64,000 nt of DNA from Catenulispora acidiphila DSM 44928. Lineage in GTDB: Bacteria > Actinomycetota > Actinomycetes > Streptomycetales > Catenulisporaceae. The notes beneath the pieces were generated by a model that was not told the DNA's origin, made no database searches, and saw only the letters and a program-made list of their open reading frames with translations. Location of the stretch: assembly GCF_000024025.1 (NCBI RefSeq), contig NC_013131.1:4092001-4156000 (forward strand), in the 5' to 3' direction. The position numbers and the translations under genes were made by a program. Below, piece by piece: positions 33,945-43,358 of this stretch (its first letter is position 1; each line of letters starts with the position of its first letter).

Positions 33945-34925
33945 TTACGGCGCGCGCCGTCCGGGACCGGCGACGACGAACCGAGTGATCACATACGCCA
34001 CCAGCGCGGCGGCGCCTGCCAGATGGACCGGCGCCCGGCTGGCGTACCGGCGTCGGCTCGTGACCCGGCGAGCCTGGCCCAGGACCGCGTCGGGATGCGT
34101 CGCGGTCGGCGCGGGCCGCTGCGGAAGGCCGCTCACCGTCGCCGCGCCGAGGAGCCGCAGGCGCGCGAGCCGCAGCATCCCGCGCAGGTTGCCCGACGCG
34201 ACGCGCGGAATCGCCACCTGGCTCGCGACGTCATCGACCCAGTCGACGGCGACCTCGTGCAACCGGAGCCCGTTGAGCTCGGCCAGCAGCAGCAATTCGG
34301 TGTCAAAGAACCAGCCATTGTCCCGCACCCGCCGCAATAGCGGCACGACGACTTCCGCCCGAGCCGCCTTGAACCCGCATTGCGCATCCGTGAACCGCAC
34401 CCCGTGAACCAGTCGCAGCAGCGCGTTGTACCCCCGCGACGTGATATCCCGCTTCACACCCCGAATCACCCGCGCGCCCGAAGCCAGCCGCGACCCCACC
34501 GCAATATCGGCGTGTCCATTGACAAGCGAGGCAACCATCGGCAGCAGCGCATCAAGCCCGGTCGACAGGTCCACATCCATATATGCGACGACATCCGCCG
34601 TACTGGCGAGCCACGCCGTACGCACGGCCAGCCCCTTACCCTTCCGGTCCTGGTGCAGCACACTCACATACGGCCACGCCGAGGCAAGCCCCTCAGCGGC
34701 GAGCAGCGTACCGTCGGTACTCCCGTTGTCGACGATCGTGATTTCCCACGCGAACGGAAACCGCTCACTGAGATACGTCCACAATGTCTCGATACACCCA
34801 GGAAGCGCCCTCTCCTCATTATAAACCGGTATAGCGATGTCCACAGTCATCCGCGAAAGCGGGGCATCCCGGACATCAGCAAGATCGCCCTCTGATTCCG
34901 CGTCCCGAAATGCCCGCCTGCTCAT
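33945..34925 (-). CDS. GT2 glycosyltransferase (polyprenyl-phosphate glycosyltransferase-like)
   Basis: 326 aa. A GT-A fold runs from about residue 27: VDIAIPVYNEERALPGCIETL, ITIVDNGSTDGT, the DxD-type motif in VAYMDVDLSTGLDALLPMV, GSRLASGARVIRGVKRDITSRGYN, and DAQCGFKAARAEVV. This resembles dolichyl/polyprenyl-phosphate glucosyl- or mannosyltransferases. A hydrophobic C-terminal helix (HLAGAAALVAYVITRFVVA) anchors it. It would make a lipid-linked sugar, which fits as donor for the downstream GT87 protein. ATG at 34925 has AAGGA upstream; an internal ATG at residue 26 is a shorter alternative. Confidence 0.88.
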   Translation of the reverse strand: MSRRAFRDAESEGDLADVRDAPLSRMTVDIAIPVYNEERALPGCIETLWTYLSERFPFAWEITIVDNGSTDGTLLAAEGLASAWPYVSVLHQDRKGKGLAVRTAWLASTADVVAYMDVDLSTGLDALLPMVASLVNGHADIAVGSRLASGARVIRGVKRDITSRGYNALLRLVHGVRFTDAQCGFKAARAEVVVPLLRRVRDNGWFFDTELLLLAELNGLRLHEVAVDWVDDVASQVAIPRVASGNLRGMLRLARLRLLGAATVSGLPQRPAPTATHPDAVLGQARRVTSRRRYASRAPVHLAGAAALVAYVITRFVVAGPGRRAP

Positions 34926-35038
34926 CAGCGTGTCCTTGACGGCATGCCATCAATATGGGCACGCCGCGACCCCCATGTTTCTTCCAGAATGCGTACTCTC
35001 CTCCATCCGCCAGCCCGGTACGCACCGGCGACAAAGCT

Positions 35039-35068
35039 GCGGCCGGTCCCCGAGAGGGCACCGGCCGC
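35039..35068 (-). terminator. hairpin downstream of the GH64 gene
   Basis: Perfect 9-bp stem GCGGCCGGT / ACCGGCCGC with a 12-nt loop, about 100 bases past the beta-glucanase stop on its strand. No T-tract. Confidence 0.6.
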
Positions 35069-35094
35069 AACCTGTCAGCGCATCAGATCACCGA

Positions 35095-35153
35095 CATCAA
35101 GCATCAAGCATCAAGCATTGAGCATTGAGCGTCAGTGTTCAGCGATCAGTGTT
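35095..35153. repeat. short tandem repeat tract (catcaag / cattgag)
   Basis: The segment reads as successive copies of gcatcaa, then gcattga, then looser gtcagtgttc / gatcagtgttc repeats. It lies between the beta-glucanase stop and its hairpin. No coding role is seen. Confidence 0.7.
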
Positions 35154-35165
35154 CTGCTCCTCGGT

Positions 35166-37190
35166 TCACCAGCCCACCGCGACGACGGCGTACTGCGGGT
35201 TGTTCACCGAGATGTCCGAGCTCTGGCCTGCGTCGTCGTCGTAGGGGAAGCCGTACTGCATGCCGTTGATGGCGTTCTGGTGCCAGAACTGGGCGTAGTA
35301 GTTTGCCGGTCCGGCCTGGTAGAAGTTGGCTGGGATCGACTGCTGGGCTGCTGGGAGCTGGGCTACGTGGCGGTTCAGGCCGGCGCACAGTTGGGGGTTG
35401 CCGGACAGGGTGCCGCCGCAGCCGAAGATCTGCGGGGTGCTGTCGGCGGTGTCGCCGTTGGCTGCTGCGTAGGCCTGGAAGTAGTTCGCGTACGGGCCGC
35501 CTGACTGGAACGCGGCGTCGTTGCCTGGGGAGGGGATGCCGTAGGGGGCGTTGTCCGTGGCCAGTTCCTTGAACTCGGTGGGGACCGAGGACTGGAAGCG
35601 GTTGAAGGTCGATGTGCGGCTCTCCTGGAAGGTGGCGTAGTTCTCGCCGATCTCCTGCTCGTTTCCGCTGTGGTCGTGGACCAGGAGGGCGAGCTTCAGG
35701 CCGAAGCGGTCGACGCGGGTGGTGTCGACGTTGATGAAGGTGGTGCCCACGGTGAACTCGATGAAGTCGTAGTAGGGACCGTTCGGCGTGCCGAGGTAGA
35801 AGTACATGCGGCCGGCGGAGTTGGCCGGCATGTCGATGTAGCGCTGCTGCGCGATGGACTGGGTCTGGCCGTTGAAGCTCCAGTAGACCTGGCTGTCGGG
35901 GTATTGGCCGTTGGTCTGGTTCTGGATCATGAACTCCATCACGTGCGCCGCCGGCGGGATGGCCGAGACGTTGCCCCAGAACGCGGTCGGCGGGGCGCCG
36001 GTGCCGCCGCCGGTGGCGTTGACCGTCCACCCGAAGGTGGTCGAGCCGGTGGCGCCGGTGGTGTCCTTGGCGGTCACGGTCACGCTGGAGGTGGCCGCGG
36101 TGGTCGGCGTGCCGGTGATCAGGCCCGAGGAGCTGATCGACAGCCCGGCCGGCAGCCCGGTCGCGGTGAAGGTCAGCGTCTGGCCGGCGACCGAGTCGGT
36201 GGCGCCCATCTGCAGCCTGACGGCCGTGTTGACCACGGCGGTCTGGTTGCCCGGGTTGGTGACGGTGATCATGTCACCGCCGACGACCGTGGCGGTCAGG
36301 ACCTGGAACTCCCACAGGGAGTAGCCGTACGCCGTGTTGCGCGCGGTCCCGTACATGCGGACGTAACGGCCCGAGCCGCTGACCGTCAGGTTCTCGGTGC
36401 CGCCGGGACCCGTGGTCGTGGAGTAGACCGACGTCCAGTTCGTGCCGTCGTTCGACGTCTGGATCTGGTACGCCTTGCCGGACGCGGCCTCCCACTGGAG
36501 CTGGATCCCGCAGATCTGCTGGGTCGAACCGAGGTCCACCTGGAGCCACTGCGGGTCGGTGAACAGGCTGGACCAGCGGGTTCCGGTGTTGCCGTCGACG
36601 GCGTTCGCGGCCGACGTGCCGGCGTTCTCGGCCGAGGAGGCGGTGGCCGGGTGGTTCAGCGCCGCGTTGTTGACGCAGCTGCCGCCGCCGGTGCCGGTAC
36701 CCGCGCTGCCGTAGACCTGGAACTCCCAGATGCTGTAGCCGTACGCGGTGTTCCGGGCTGTGCCGTACATGCGGACGTACCGTCCGGACCCGGATATGTT
36801 CAGCGTCTGGGTACCGCCGGTCCCCGTGGTCGTGGAGTAGATCGACGTCCAGTTCGTGCCGTCGTTCGACGTCTGGATCTGGAACGCCTTGGCCGAGGCG
36901 GTCTCCCACTGGACCACGACCTGGCTGATCGTCGAGGCCTGACCGAGGTCCACCTCCAGCCACTGCGGGTCGCTGAACTGGCTGGACCAGCGGGTTCCGG
37001 TGTTGCCGTCGACGGCGGCGGTCGCCGCCGTGCCGGCGTTCTCGGCCGAGGAGGCCGTGGCCGGCTTGCCCTGCGACAGCAAAGTGCCGGCGGCGTGGGC
37101 CTTCGGGGCGGTGCTGACGAGCATCACGCTCGCCACGAGGGCGATCATCAACACCAGGATGGCGTATGGTCGCCGCTTGATTCCGGTCAT
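35166..37190 (-). CDS. secreted GH64 beta-1,3-glucanase with two F5/8 type C modules
   Basis: 674 aa. A signal peptide ends near APKAHAA (residue 34). Two discoidin/CBM32-like modules follow (about 35-165 and 172-300). They are nearly identical in ASSAENAGT, DGNTGTRWSS, QIQTSNDGTNWTS and GRYVRMYGTARNTAYGYS. A putative-Ig module lies at about 305-395 (NPGNQTAVVNTAV to FGWTVNA). The C-terminal domain from about residue 400 matches GH64 endo-beta-1,3-glucanases: AHVMEFMIQNQTNGQYPDSQVYWSF, YIDMPANSAGRMYFYLG, and AQFWHQNAINGMQYGFPYDDDAGQSSD. It likely attacks fungal or other beta-1,3-glucan outside the cell. A LacI-type palindrome lies 165 bases upstream. Confidence 0.92.
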   Translation of the reverse strand: MTGIKRRPYAILVLMIALVASVMLVSTAPKAHAAGTLLSQGKPATASSAENAGTAATAAVDGNTGTRWSSQFSDPQWLEVDLGQASTISQVVVQWETASAKAFQIQTSNDGTNWTSIYSTTTGTGGTQTLNISGSGRYVRMYGTARNTAYGYSIWEFQVYGSAGTGTGGGSCVNNAALNHPATASSAENAGTSAANAVDGNTGTRWSSLFTDPQWLQVDLGSTQQICGIQLQWEAASGKAYQIQTSNDGTNWTSVYSTTTGPGGTENLTVSGSGRYVRMYGTARNTAYGYSLWEFQVLTATVVGGDMITVTNPGNQTAVVNTAVRLQMGATDSVAGQTLTFTATGLPAGLSISSSGLITGTPTTAATSSVTVTAKDTTGATGSTTFGWTVNATGGGTGAPPTAFWGNVSAIPPAAHVMEFMIQNQTNGQYPDSQVYWSFNGQTQSIAQQRYIDMPANSAGRMYFYLGTPNGPYYDFIEFTVGTTFINVDTTRVDRFGLKLALLVHDHSGNEQEIGENYATFQESRTSTFNRFQSSVPTEFKELATDNAPYGIPSPGNDAAFQSGGPYANYFQAYAAANGDTADSTPQIFGCGGTLSGNPQLCAGLNRHVAQLPAAQQSIPANFYQAGPANYYAQFWHQNAINGMQYGFPYDDDAGQSSDISVNNPQYAVVAVGW

Positions 37191-38001
37191 GGAGCTGCCT
37201 TTCTGATGCCGGCCCGCGCCGGCGCTGTGGGGATGGAGCGGGGATCCGCGCGGCGGCGGGTGTGGCTCAGCGGGCGGTGTTCGCCCGGCTGCCGGCGCGG
37301 ATCTGGTGTGGGGCAGAGGTTTCTCCCAGGGGTGGCGGGGCGGTGGGACAGGTCGGAGAGCGCTCTCCCATGAGACCCGGTTTACAGAGGGGCAACGTGA
37401 CAGTCAAGGAAATGTGGTTCCGGAACTCAGTGGCCGCAGAACGAGCCGGCGCTGAGCCCCCGTCGAGCCCCCACCGAGCCCGCGCCGAGTTCTCGCCAGC
37501 GCGCGGCGTTCTGGATCTCCACGAAGTCTGGGCCCTGTCGGCGCCGGGCGTCGGCTCGACAGTGTTCGCCGATCCAGCGGCTCCTCAGAACAATTTCGTG
37601 CTTTTAGTTTCCCGGGATCACTCCGACTGATTTGTTCGGCGGTCCGCGTACAAATTCGATCCCATTGCGGACTCGGCGAGCGCACGAAAGAGGGGGCGCG
37701 TTCGCCCTCCGGATTGCATTATGAGGGCGCGTTGTTGAGCAGTTTGGAAGTAGCCAAACGGCTCGCGTTCTGCTTATTTGTCCAAAATTGCACTAAATAT
37801 GCTCCCTGGCGTCGGTGATCGTCTGGCCTCCTGCGCCGTTGTCAGTACCCTGACCAGCGGTGGCATCGCGCATTGCAAACCTGGGGCGCCGCTCGCCTGC
37901 GGTTTTAGCAATTGTCAATGCTTGTCGGTGTGCCAGGGCGCTGTTACTGTGACGCCGTCTGTCGATCCTTGAACCGCCGTGGTGAAAGGTGGTGACCTTG
38001 A
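37191..38001. other. long intergenic region before the RiPP cluster
   Basis: About 800 bases between the divergent glucanase and SARP genes. It holds the palindrome at 37355 and a local AT-rich stretch at about 37735-37800. A possible small frame (GTG 37397 to 37630, 77 aa, after AGAGGGG) shows no recognisable features and is not called. The promoter of the RiPP operon should lie in the last 200 bases, but no convincing -35/-10 pair is seen. Confidence 0.6.
37355..37368. promoter_or_regulatory. LacI-type operator palindrome upstream of glucanase
   Basis: GGAGAGCGCTCTCC is a perfect 14-bp palindrome with a central CG, close to the GGGAGCGCTCCC-type sites bound by LacI-family regulators of cellulose and glucan genes in actinobacteria (CebR/CelR). 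Its place about 165 bases before the glucanase ATG suits a sugar-responsive repressor. Confidence 0.6.
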
Positions 38002-39048
38002 ATGGTGATTTCCTTCGACCCCGATGATGTCGGGTCGGCGCCGTCTTCGCGGCGTGACGGGGGAGATGGTGCCTTTGACGGTCAATCGACGTTCGTCCTT
38101 CTCGGCCCGTTGAGTATCGCGGCCCAGGGGACCATCGCCCCGCTCCAGCCCTCCCGGCCGGCGACGCTGCTCGCCACGCTGCTGCTGCACCCCAACTCGG
38201 TGGTGTCGATCGGCGCGCTGGTGCGGGCGGTGTGGGACGAGGAACCGCCGGTCAGCGCCAAGGCGGCACTGCACACCTGTGTCCAGAGGCTGCGCAGGCT
38301 GTTCGCCAAGTACGGAGTGCCCGGCGGCGAGATCGAGGCGGTGTCGGGCGGGTACCGCATCGCGGCTCAGGCCGAGACGCTGGATCTGATGCGGTTCCGG
38401 GGATTGGCCGCCCGGGCCCACGCCGCGGCTGATCCGCAGGCTGAGTTGGCGCTGCTGCGCGAGGCGCTCGCGCTGTGGCGCGGTCCGGCCCTGAGCAACG
38501 TCCGCTCGCAGGTGCTGCACCGGGAGGAGGTTCCGGCGCTCGACGAGGAGCGGCTGAGCGTCGTGGAGCGCGTCTTCGATCTCGAGATCGCGCTGGACCG
38601 GCGGCGTGAAGTACTTCCGGAGCTGTTCACCGCGACGCGGGCGCATCCCACGCACGAGCACTTCTGGGAGCAGCTGATCGAGTCGCTCTACCGCACGGGG
38701 CGCCGGGCTGAGGCGCTGGGGGAGTACCGCCGGATCAAGCGCTATCTGCGCGAGCAGCTCGGCGTCGATCCCGGCGCGGCTCTGCAGCAGCTGGAGCTGA
38801 TGGTGTTGCGCGGCAACGGAAGTGTCGTGGAGAGGGCCGCTCGGCCTGAGACCGGCGCGGTTCCGCTCCGGCTGCTCACCGAGGCGCAGATCCTCGACCG
38901 GCTCCAAAGCGCGGGTCTGGTGCGCAAACAGGCGCGCGGCTATCAGATGCACGAGCTCTTATACGTGTTGACCAGGGATGCAGCCGTTGTGGACCACGGC
39001 GCGCCGGAGCCCGGCGCCCTCCTGAGCGGAAAGGACGACGTGGATTAA
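38002..39048 (+). CDS. SARP family regulator (winged helix + BTAD)
   Basis: 348 aa. Residues about 30-120 hold an OmpR-like winged helix (LLGPLSIAAQGTIAPLQPSRPATLLATLLLH, SIGALVRAVWDEEPPVSAKAALHTCVQRLRRLF). The BTAD domain (about 125-270) follows, with ALLREALALWRGPALSNV and GRRAEALGEYRRIKRYLREQLGVDPG. About 70 extra C-terminal residues (EAQILDRLQSAGLVRKQARGYQMHELL) may be a further winged helix. SARPs activate antibiotic gene clusters. It heads the RiPP operon, with only two bases before the next start. AAAGGTGG lies 9 bases upstream of the ATG. It is very probably the pathway-specific activator. Confidence 0.9.
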   Translation: MVISFDPDDVGSAPSSRRDGGDGAFDGQSTFVLLGPLSIAAQGTIAPLQPSRPATLLATLLLHPNSVVSIGALVRAVWDEEPPVSAKAALHTCVQRLRRLFAKYGVPGGEIEAVSGGYRIAAQAETLDLMRFRGLAARAHAAADPQAELALLREALALWRGPALSNVRSQVLHREEVPALDEERLSVVERVFDLEIALDRRREVLPELFTATRAHPTHEHFWEQLIESLYRTGRRAEALGEYRRIKRYLREQLGVDPGAALQQLELMVLRGNGSVVERAARPETGAVPLRLLTEAQILDRLQSAGLVRKQARGYQMHELLYVLTRDAAVVDHGAPEPGALLSGKDDVD

Positions 39049-39050
39049 AG

Positions 39051-41312
39051 ATGGCGACCTTGCAGGAGCCGATCGAGGAAACCAGGCCTCGTATACGGCG
39101 TGACGTACTGTTCACCGAGTCTCCCTCCGGCGTGTTGTTCCACAACGCCGACGGCGGCTTCTCGGTGAACGGCGCCTCCGCCTACCGCTTCGCCACCCTC
39201 ATCGTTCCGCACCTGGACGGCAGACGGCAGGTGGCGGAGCTGTGCGCGGGTCTCGGACCGAAGCAGCGCGACATGGTCGTGGACCTCGTGCGCACCCTTT
39301 ACGATCGGGGTTTCGCCCGCGACGTGCCGCCGGAGGACGCCGACGCGGTGTCGGCGTCGGTGCCGGCCGCGGTCGCTGAGCGCTTCGCGCCCCAGATCGA
39401 CTACATCGACCACTACGTCGGCTCGGCCACGGAACGGTTCCACCGCTTCCGCGACGCGCGGATCGCCGTGCTCGGTACCGACCCCGTGGCCCGCTGGTGC
39501 GTGCTGAGCCTCATCCGCAACGGCGCCGCCTCGGTCGCCGTCCAGCCCGGGATGCTCGCCGCTGAGGGATTCGCTCAGATCTCGGCCGAGGCCGAGGAAC
39601 TCCGAAGAGCGGACTGTCCCACTGAGATCACCGAGCTCACCGAGACCACCGAGCTCACCGCCGACGGCGAGCTGAGCTGGGCTCACCTCGCATCTCACGA
39701 CCTGGTGCTGCTGGCCGGTCCGGACGCGGTCCAGCGCGCGCTGCCGTTGGTGCGAGCCGGCATCCCGGAGGGCGTCAAGCTGCTGACGGCGTGGTCCTTC
39801 GCGGACCTGGCCGTCATCGGCCCGCTGATGACCGGTGGCAGCACCGGCTGCCTGATCTGCGCGGCGCTGCGCCTCGGCGCGAACGGCGACCCGGCCGCCG
39901 CGGCGGATCTCTGGAGTTCGGTGGCTGTGCCCGGTTCGGCGCCGGCGCCGCGGACCCTGACCGGTCCGCTGGCCGGCATGGTCGGCAACCTGCTGGCCTA
40001 CGAGGTCTTCCGGGTGACGACCGGCGCGCTGCCCGCCGAGACCGCCGGGAAACTCGTCATTCAGGACCTTGATTCCCTCGACGCGTGGTCCGAGCCGCTC
40101 TTCCCGCATCCGCGCTGTCCCCGGTGCGTCCCGGACGCCGCTGCCGAACCCGATCGGCAGCAGCTGTGGCCGCCGGCCGAGGCCGTCGGGCAACCGGCCG
40201 CGCAGACCGCCGTCGAACTCGAGGATCCCGCCGAGGTGCTCGACCACCTGACGTCCACGGCGGTGCTCGTCCAGCAGCGGGCCGGCGTCTTCCAGGCGTT
40301 CGCGGACGAGGCGTGGAACCAGACCCCGATCAAGATCGGCACCGTCCGCCTGGGTCTGGGCCGCGGCGGTCTGCGCACCGTGACCGCGTTCGACCTGCAC
40401 CACGTCGCCGGAGCCCGGATCCGCGCGCTGCACGCCGCAGCCCGCGTCTACGCCGACCACGTCGTTCCGGTCGGCGGGCTGGTATCCGCCGCCGCGCTCG
40501 ATCAGGACGGATATAGCAGATGCCGGGTCGAGCCCGCACGCTTGGCAGTGGCCGGCGGCACCGCCGCCAAAGCCGAAGACGTGGCGCATTGGGCGCAGGC
40601 CTATCGGCTTGAAGCAGGCCACAGCGTCCTCGTGCCCGCAGCGGCGCTGCGGACGTTCGGCGCTGAGAACAGTTCGCTGATGTGCCTGCCGACCTCCGCG
40701 GGCACCGGCACGGGCGCTTCGCCGGCCGACGCGGTCGCCGACGGACTGCTCTCCGCGCTCGCCCTGGACGCGCTGATCGGCGCGGTCCGCGGCAGGGTCC
40801 CGGTGCGGTCGGTCGATCTGAAACTGCTGGAGGCCGACGCCGAATTGCTGTTCCTGGCCAAGTCGGCGCGCAATCTCGGCGTCGAGGTGGAACTGCTCGG
40901 TCTCGGCGATCGCGGCACGCGGCCCGCGCCGGTCCTTCTCGCCCGGACGCGGGGCGCGCACGACGGCGAGCCCCGCTGGGCCGTCGGCTGCGCGACCCGC
41001 TGGCAGGAAGCCGCGGTCTCCGCGCTGCGCGACCTTCTCGGGGCGGTCCAACTGGACCGTCAGCTCGGCGACGGCGCCCATGCGGACCTCGGCGATCCGC
41101 TGATCGCCGACCTGGACCCGGCGGCGTTGTCCGTCGGCGGCTACGCGGATCCGGTGTTCACCGCCGCGACCGGATGGGGCGAGGTGCTGCGGCGCACGCG
41201 CGCCGCCGGGAACGACATCCTGGTCGCGCCGGTCGAACTCCCCGATCTCGCGGCGGGCGGGATCTGGGTGGCGAAGGTGCTGCTCGTGCGGGAGAACACC
41301 GATGCCCGCTGA
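39051..41312 (+). CDS. leader-binding E1-like protein fused to a degenerate YcaO domain
   Basis: A 753-aa partner of the YcaO cyclodehydratase. Residues 15-110 look like a RiPP recognition element (LFTESPSGVLFHNADGGFSV, HLDGRRQVAELCAGL, LVRTLYDRGF). An E1/ThiF-like part follows (ARIAVLGTDPVARWCVLSLIRNG) with zinc-type pairs CLIC (near 267) and CPRC (near 358). From about 390 on, the sequence follows a YcaO layout: a VLVPAAAL strand, TSAGTGTGASPADAVADGLLSALALDAL, and a late RAAGNDILVAPVEL. The E-x-x-E-R-D metal/ATP residues are gone. It should bind the precursor leader and present it to the active YcaO. It overlaps the next gene by 11 bases. Confidence 0.85.
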   Translation: MATLQEPIEETRPRIRRDVLFTESPSGVLFHNADGGFSVNGASAYRFATLIVPHLDGRRQVAELCAGLGPKQRDMVVDLVRTLYDRGFARDVPPEDADAVSASVPAAVAERFAPQIDYIDHYVGSATERFHRFRDARIAVLGTDPVARWCVLSLIRNGAASVAVQPGMLAAEGFAQISAEAEELRRADCPTEITELTETTELTADGELSWAHLASHDLVLLAGPDAVQRALPLVRAGIPEGVKLLTAWSFADLAVIGPLMTGGSTGCLICAALRLGANGDPAAAADLWSSVAVPGSAPAPRTLTGPLAGMVGNLLAYEVFRVTTGALPAETAGKLVIQDLDSLDAWSEPLFPHPRCPRCVPDAAAEPDRQQLWPPAEAVGQPAAQTAVELEDPAEVLDHLTSTAVLVQQRAGVFQAFADEAWNQTPIKIGTVRLGLGRGGLRTVTAFDLHHVAGARIRALHAAARVYADHVVPVGGLVSAAALDQDGYSRCRVEPARLAVAGGTAAKAEDVAHWAQAYRLEAGHSVLVPAAALRTFGAENSSLMCLPTSAGTGTGASPADAVADGLLSALALDALIGAVRGRVPVRSVDLKLLEADAELLFLAKSARNLGVEVELLGLGDRGTRPAPVLLARTRGAHDGEPRWAVGCATRWQEAAVSALRDLLGAVQLDRQLGDGAHADLGDPLIADLDPAALSVGGYADPVFTAATGWGEVLRRTRAAGNDILVAPVELPDLAAGGIWVAKVLLVRENTDAR

Positions 41313-43311
41313 GGCGCCGTGGGCCGGGGAACGGGGCGAGCTGGCCGTCCTGCTCGGTCGCGCGCTGTCCGAGCACGGCGCCCGGAGCGCGCACGTCCGG
41401 GTGACGGCACTCGGCGCGCGCGACGAACTCGCCGTCGACGACGTCCCGGAGCCCGTGAGCCGGGACGTCCTGAACGTCATGGTCTACGGCAAACAAGCGA
41501 TCCTCGGTCCCTTCAACGCCGCCGCTGCGGTCGATACCGCCGCCGCAGCCGATGCCGTCGGCGGCGCCGCACCTCGGCCCTGTGCCCGCTGCCTGGCCCG
41601 CCGGTGGCAGACCGTGCGCTCAGCGCCGCTGCGCGACGCCCTGGAACTCGGCTCGCAGACCGTCGCCAGCGGACGCCTCCCGTTCGTGACGGCCTTCGCG
41701 GCCGACGCGATCGCGGCCCTGGTCGCGGCTTCCCGGGAGCAGCAACGCCGCCGTGCTCGAAGCCGTGCCTCGGCGCGCGTCGCGGACAGTGCGGCCGAAC
41801 CGGCAGCGGTGTACGTGCTCGATTTCGAGACGCTGCGCCCGAAACGCTGGCAGCTGGCCTCGGACTCCGAATGCCCGGCGTGCGGACGCCGGGTCGAGGA
41901 CTGCGCGCAGGCCGCGGAACTGGTTCTGGAGCCCACGCCGAAGAACGCGCCCGACAGCTTCCGCGTCCGTGCGGCCGAGGACTTCGGCGTGCGCACAGAG
42001 GCCTACGTCAATCCCGTCTGCGGCATGCTCGGGCCCTGGGTCACCCCCGACCTCACCTCGCGCACGACCGCGGCGACGATGGGCAGCTTCACGCAGCGTT
42101 CCGGCACCTATCTGCGGGAATCGTTCTGGGGCGGTCACACCGACAGCTATCAGGCCAGCGAGCGAGTCGGCGTCCTGGAGGGCTTCGAACGCTTCGCGGG
42201 CATGCGGCCGCGCGGCAAGCGCACCACGGTGTTCGCGGCGTTGGCGGAGTTGAAAGAGCCGGCCGTGGACCCGCGAGAGGTCGGGCTGTACTCCCAGGAG
42301 TTCCACCGTCGCAACCCTCTGATCAAGGAGTTCCGGCCGGACTCGCCGATCCCCTGGGTGTGGGGCTACTCGCTGCGCGATAAGCGACCGGTGCTCGTGC
42401 CCGAGATCCTGACGTACTATCACGCCCCGGGCGGCGCCCAGAACCGCTTCGTCCAGGAGAGCTCGAACGGCTGCGCGTCCGGCGGGAGCCTGGCCGAGGC
42501 GGCGTACCACGGCCTGATGGAGGTCGTCGAACGCGACGCCTTCCTCATCGCCTGGTACAGCCGGACCCCGCTGCCGGAGATCGATCCCGCCAGCAGCACG
42601 GTCGTCCACACTCGCGCGCTGGTCGACCGGCTGGAGATGTACGGCTATCAGGCCCGCTTCTTCGACGCCCGCCTCACCTTCCCCATCCCGGTCGTCGTCG
42701 CCGCGGCGGTGCGCCGCGACGGGGGAACCGGGGCGCTGTGCTTCGGCGCGGGAGCGAGCCTGGACCCGCAGGCCGCGCTGGCCGGCGGGCTGTGCGAGAT
42801 CGCCACCGACGCGGTGAACCTGCCGTGGCGGACCGAGCTGGGCCGGGAACGGCTCAGCGCGATGGCGCGCGACTTCGACCGCGTCGAGGTCCTGCACGAC
42901 CATCCGCTGGTCTACGGCCTGCCCGAGATGACCCGGCACGCCGCGTTCCTGCTCGACGGCGCGCCGGCCGCCGCCGCGCCGCGCTCGCTGGCCGAGGTGC
43001 GCGCCGAGGTCGCCGCCGCGGGTCTGGCGCCGTCCGCCGACCTGCGCGAGGACCTCGAACGCTGCGTCGCCGCGGTCGCCGCCGCCGGCTTCGACGTGAT
43101 CGTGGTCGACCAGACCGTCCCGGAACAGCGCGACCTCGGCGCGGTGACGGTCAGCGTCCTGGTACCCGGCCTGGTACCCATCGACTTCGGGTGGAGCCGC
43201 CAGCGCGCGCTGCACCTGCCCCGGCTCAGGACGGCGCCCCGCCAAGCCGGACGCCGCGATCGCGACCTGGAGGCGGCCGATCTCAACCCGGCGCCGCATC
43301 CGTTTCCGTGA
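41302..43311 (+). CDS. YcaO cyclodehydratase (first)
   Basis: 669 aa. The N-terminal half has zinc-type pairs CARC (near 94) and CPAC (near 192). The YcaO domain runs from about 225 to the end with SYQASERVGVLEGFERFAG, RFVQESSNGCASGGSLAEAAYHGLMEVVERDAF (ATP/Mg site near 388-415), and IVVDQTVPEQ. The C-terminus is PHPFP, the proline-rich tail typical of azoline-forming YcaO enzymes. It uses ATP to cyclise Cys, Ser or Thr of the precursor to azolines together with the preceding leader-binding protein. The ATG overlaps the upstream gene by 11 bases. Confidence 0.92.
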   Translation: MPAEAPWAGERGELAVLLGRALSEHGARSAHVRVTALGARDELAVDDVPEPVSRDVLNVMVYGKQAILGPFNAAAAVDTAAAADAVGGAAPRPCARCLARRWQTVRSAPLRDALELGSQTVASGRLPFVTAFAADAIAALVAASREQQRRRARSRASARVADSAAEPAAVYVLDFETLRPKRWQLASDSECPACGRRVEDCAQAAELVLEPTPKNAPDSFRVRAAEDFGVRTEAYVNPVCGMLGPWVTPDLTSRTTAATMGSFTQRSGTYLRESFWGGHTDSYQASERVGVLEGFERFAGMRPRGKRTTVFAALAELKEPAVDPREVGLYSQEFHRRNPLIKEFRPDSPIPWVWGYSLRDKRPVLVPEILTYYHAPGGAQNRFVQESSNGCASGGSLAEAAYHGLMEVVERDAFLIAWYSRTPLPEIDPASSTVVHTRALVDRLEMYGYQARFFDARLTFPIPVVVAAAVRRDGGTGALCFGAGASLDPQAALAGGLCEIATDAVNLPWRTELGRERLSAMARDFDRVEVLHDHPLVYGLPEMTRHAAFLLDGAPAAAAPRSLAEVRAEVAAAGLAPSADLREDLERCVAAVAAAGFDVIVVDQTVPEQRDLGAVTVSVLVPGLVPIDFGWSRQRALHLPRLRTAPRQAGRRDRDLEAADLNPAPHPFP

Positions 43312-43358
43312 CCGCGAAGGATCCCCGCGGCTCGTCGCCGCGGGAGGAAGGGAGCTCC

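Noticed and set aside
37397-37630. Possible 77-aa plus-strand gene (GTG start) in the gap before the SARP gene
   Set aside because: A weak ribosome site exists, but there is no family, no membrane segment and no operon context. It overlaps the likely regulatory region.
37930-38000. Possible SARP heptamer repeats (GGTGAAAGGT / GGTGACC) before the SARP gene
   Set aside because: Only a few bases match and the spacing is not a clean 11. It overlaps the ribosome site region.
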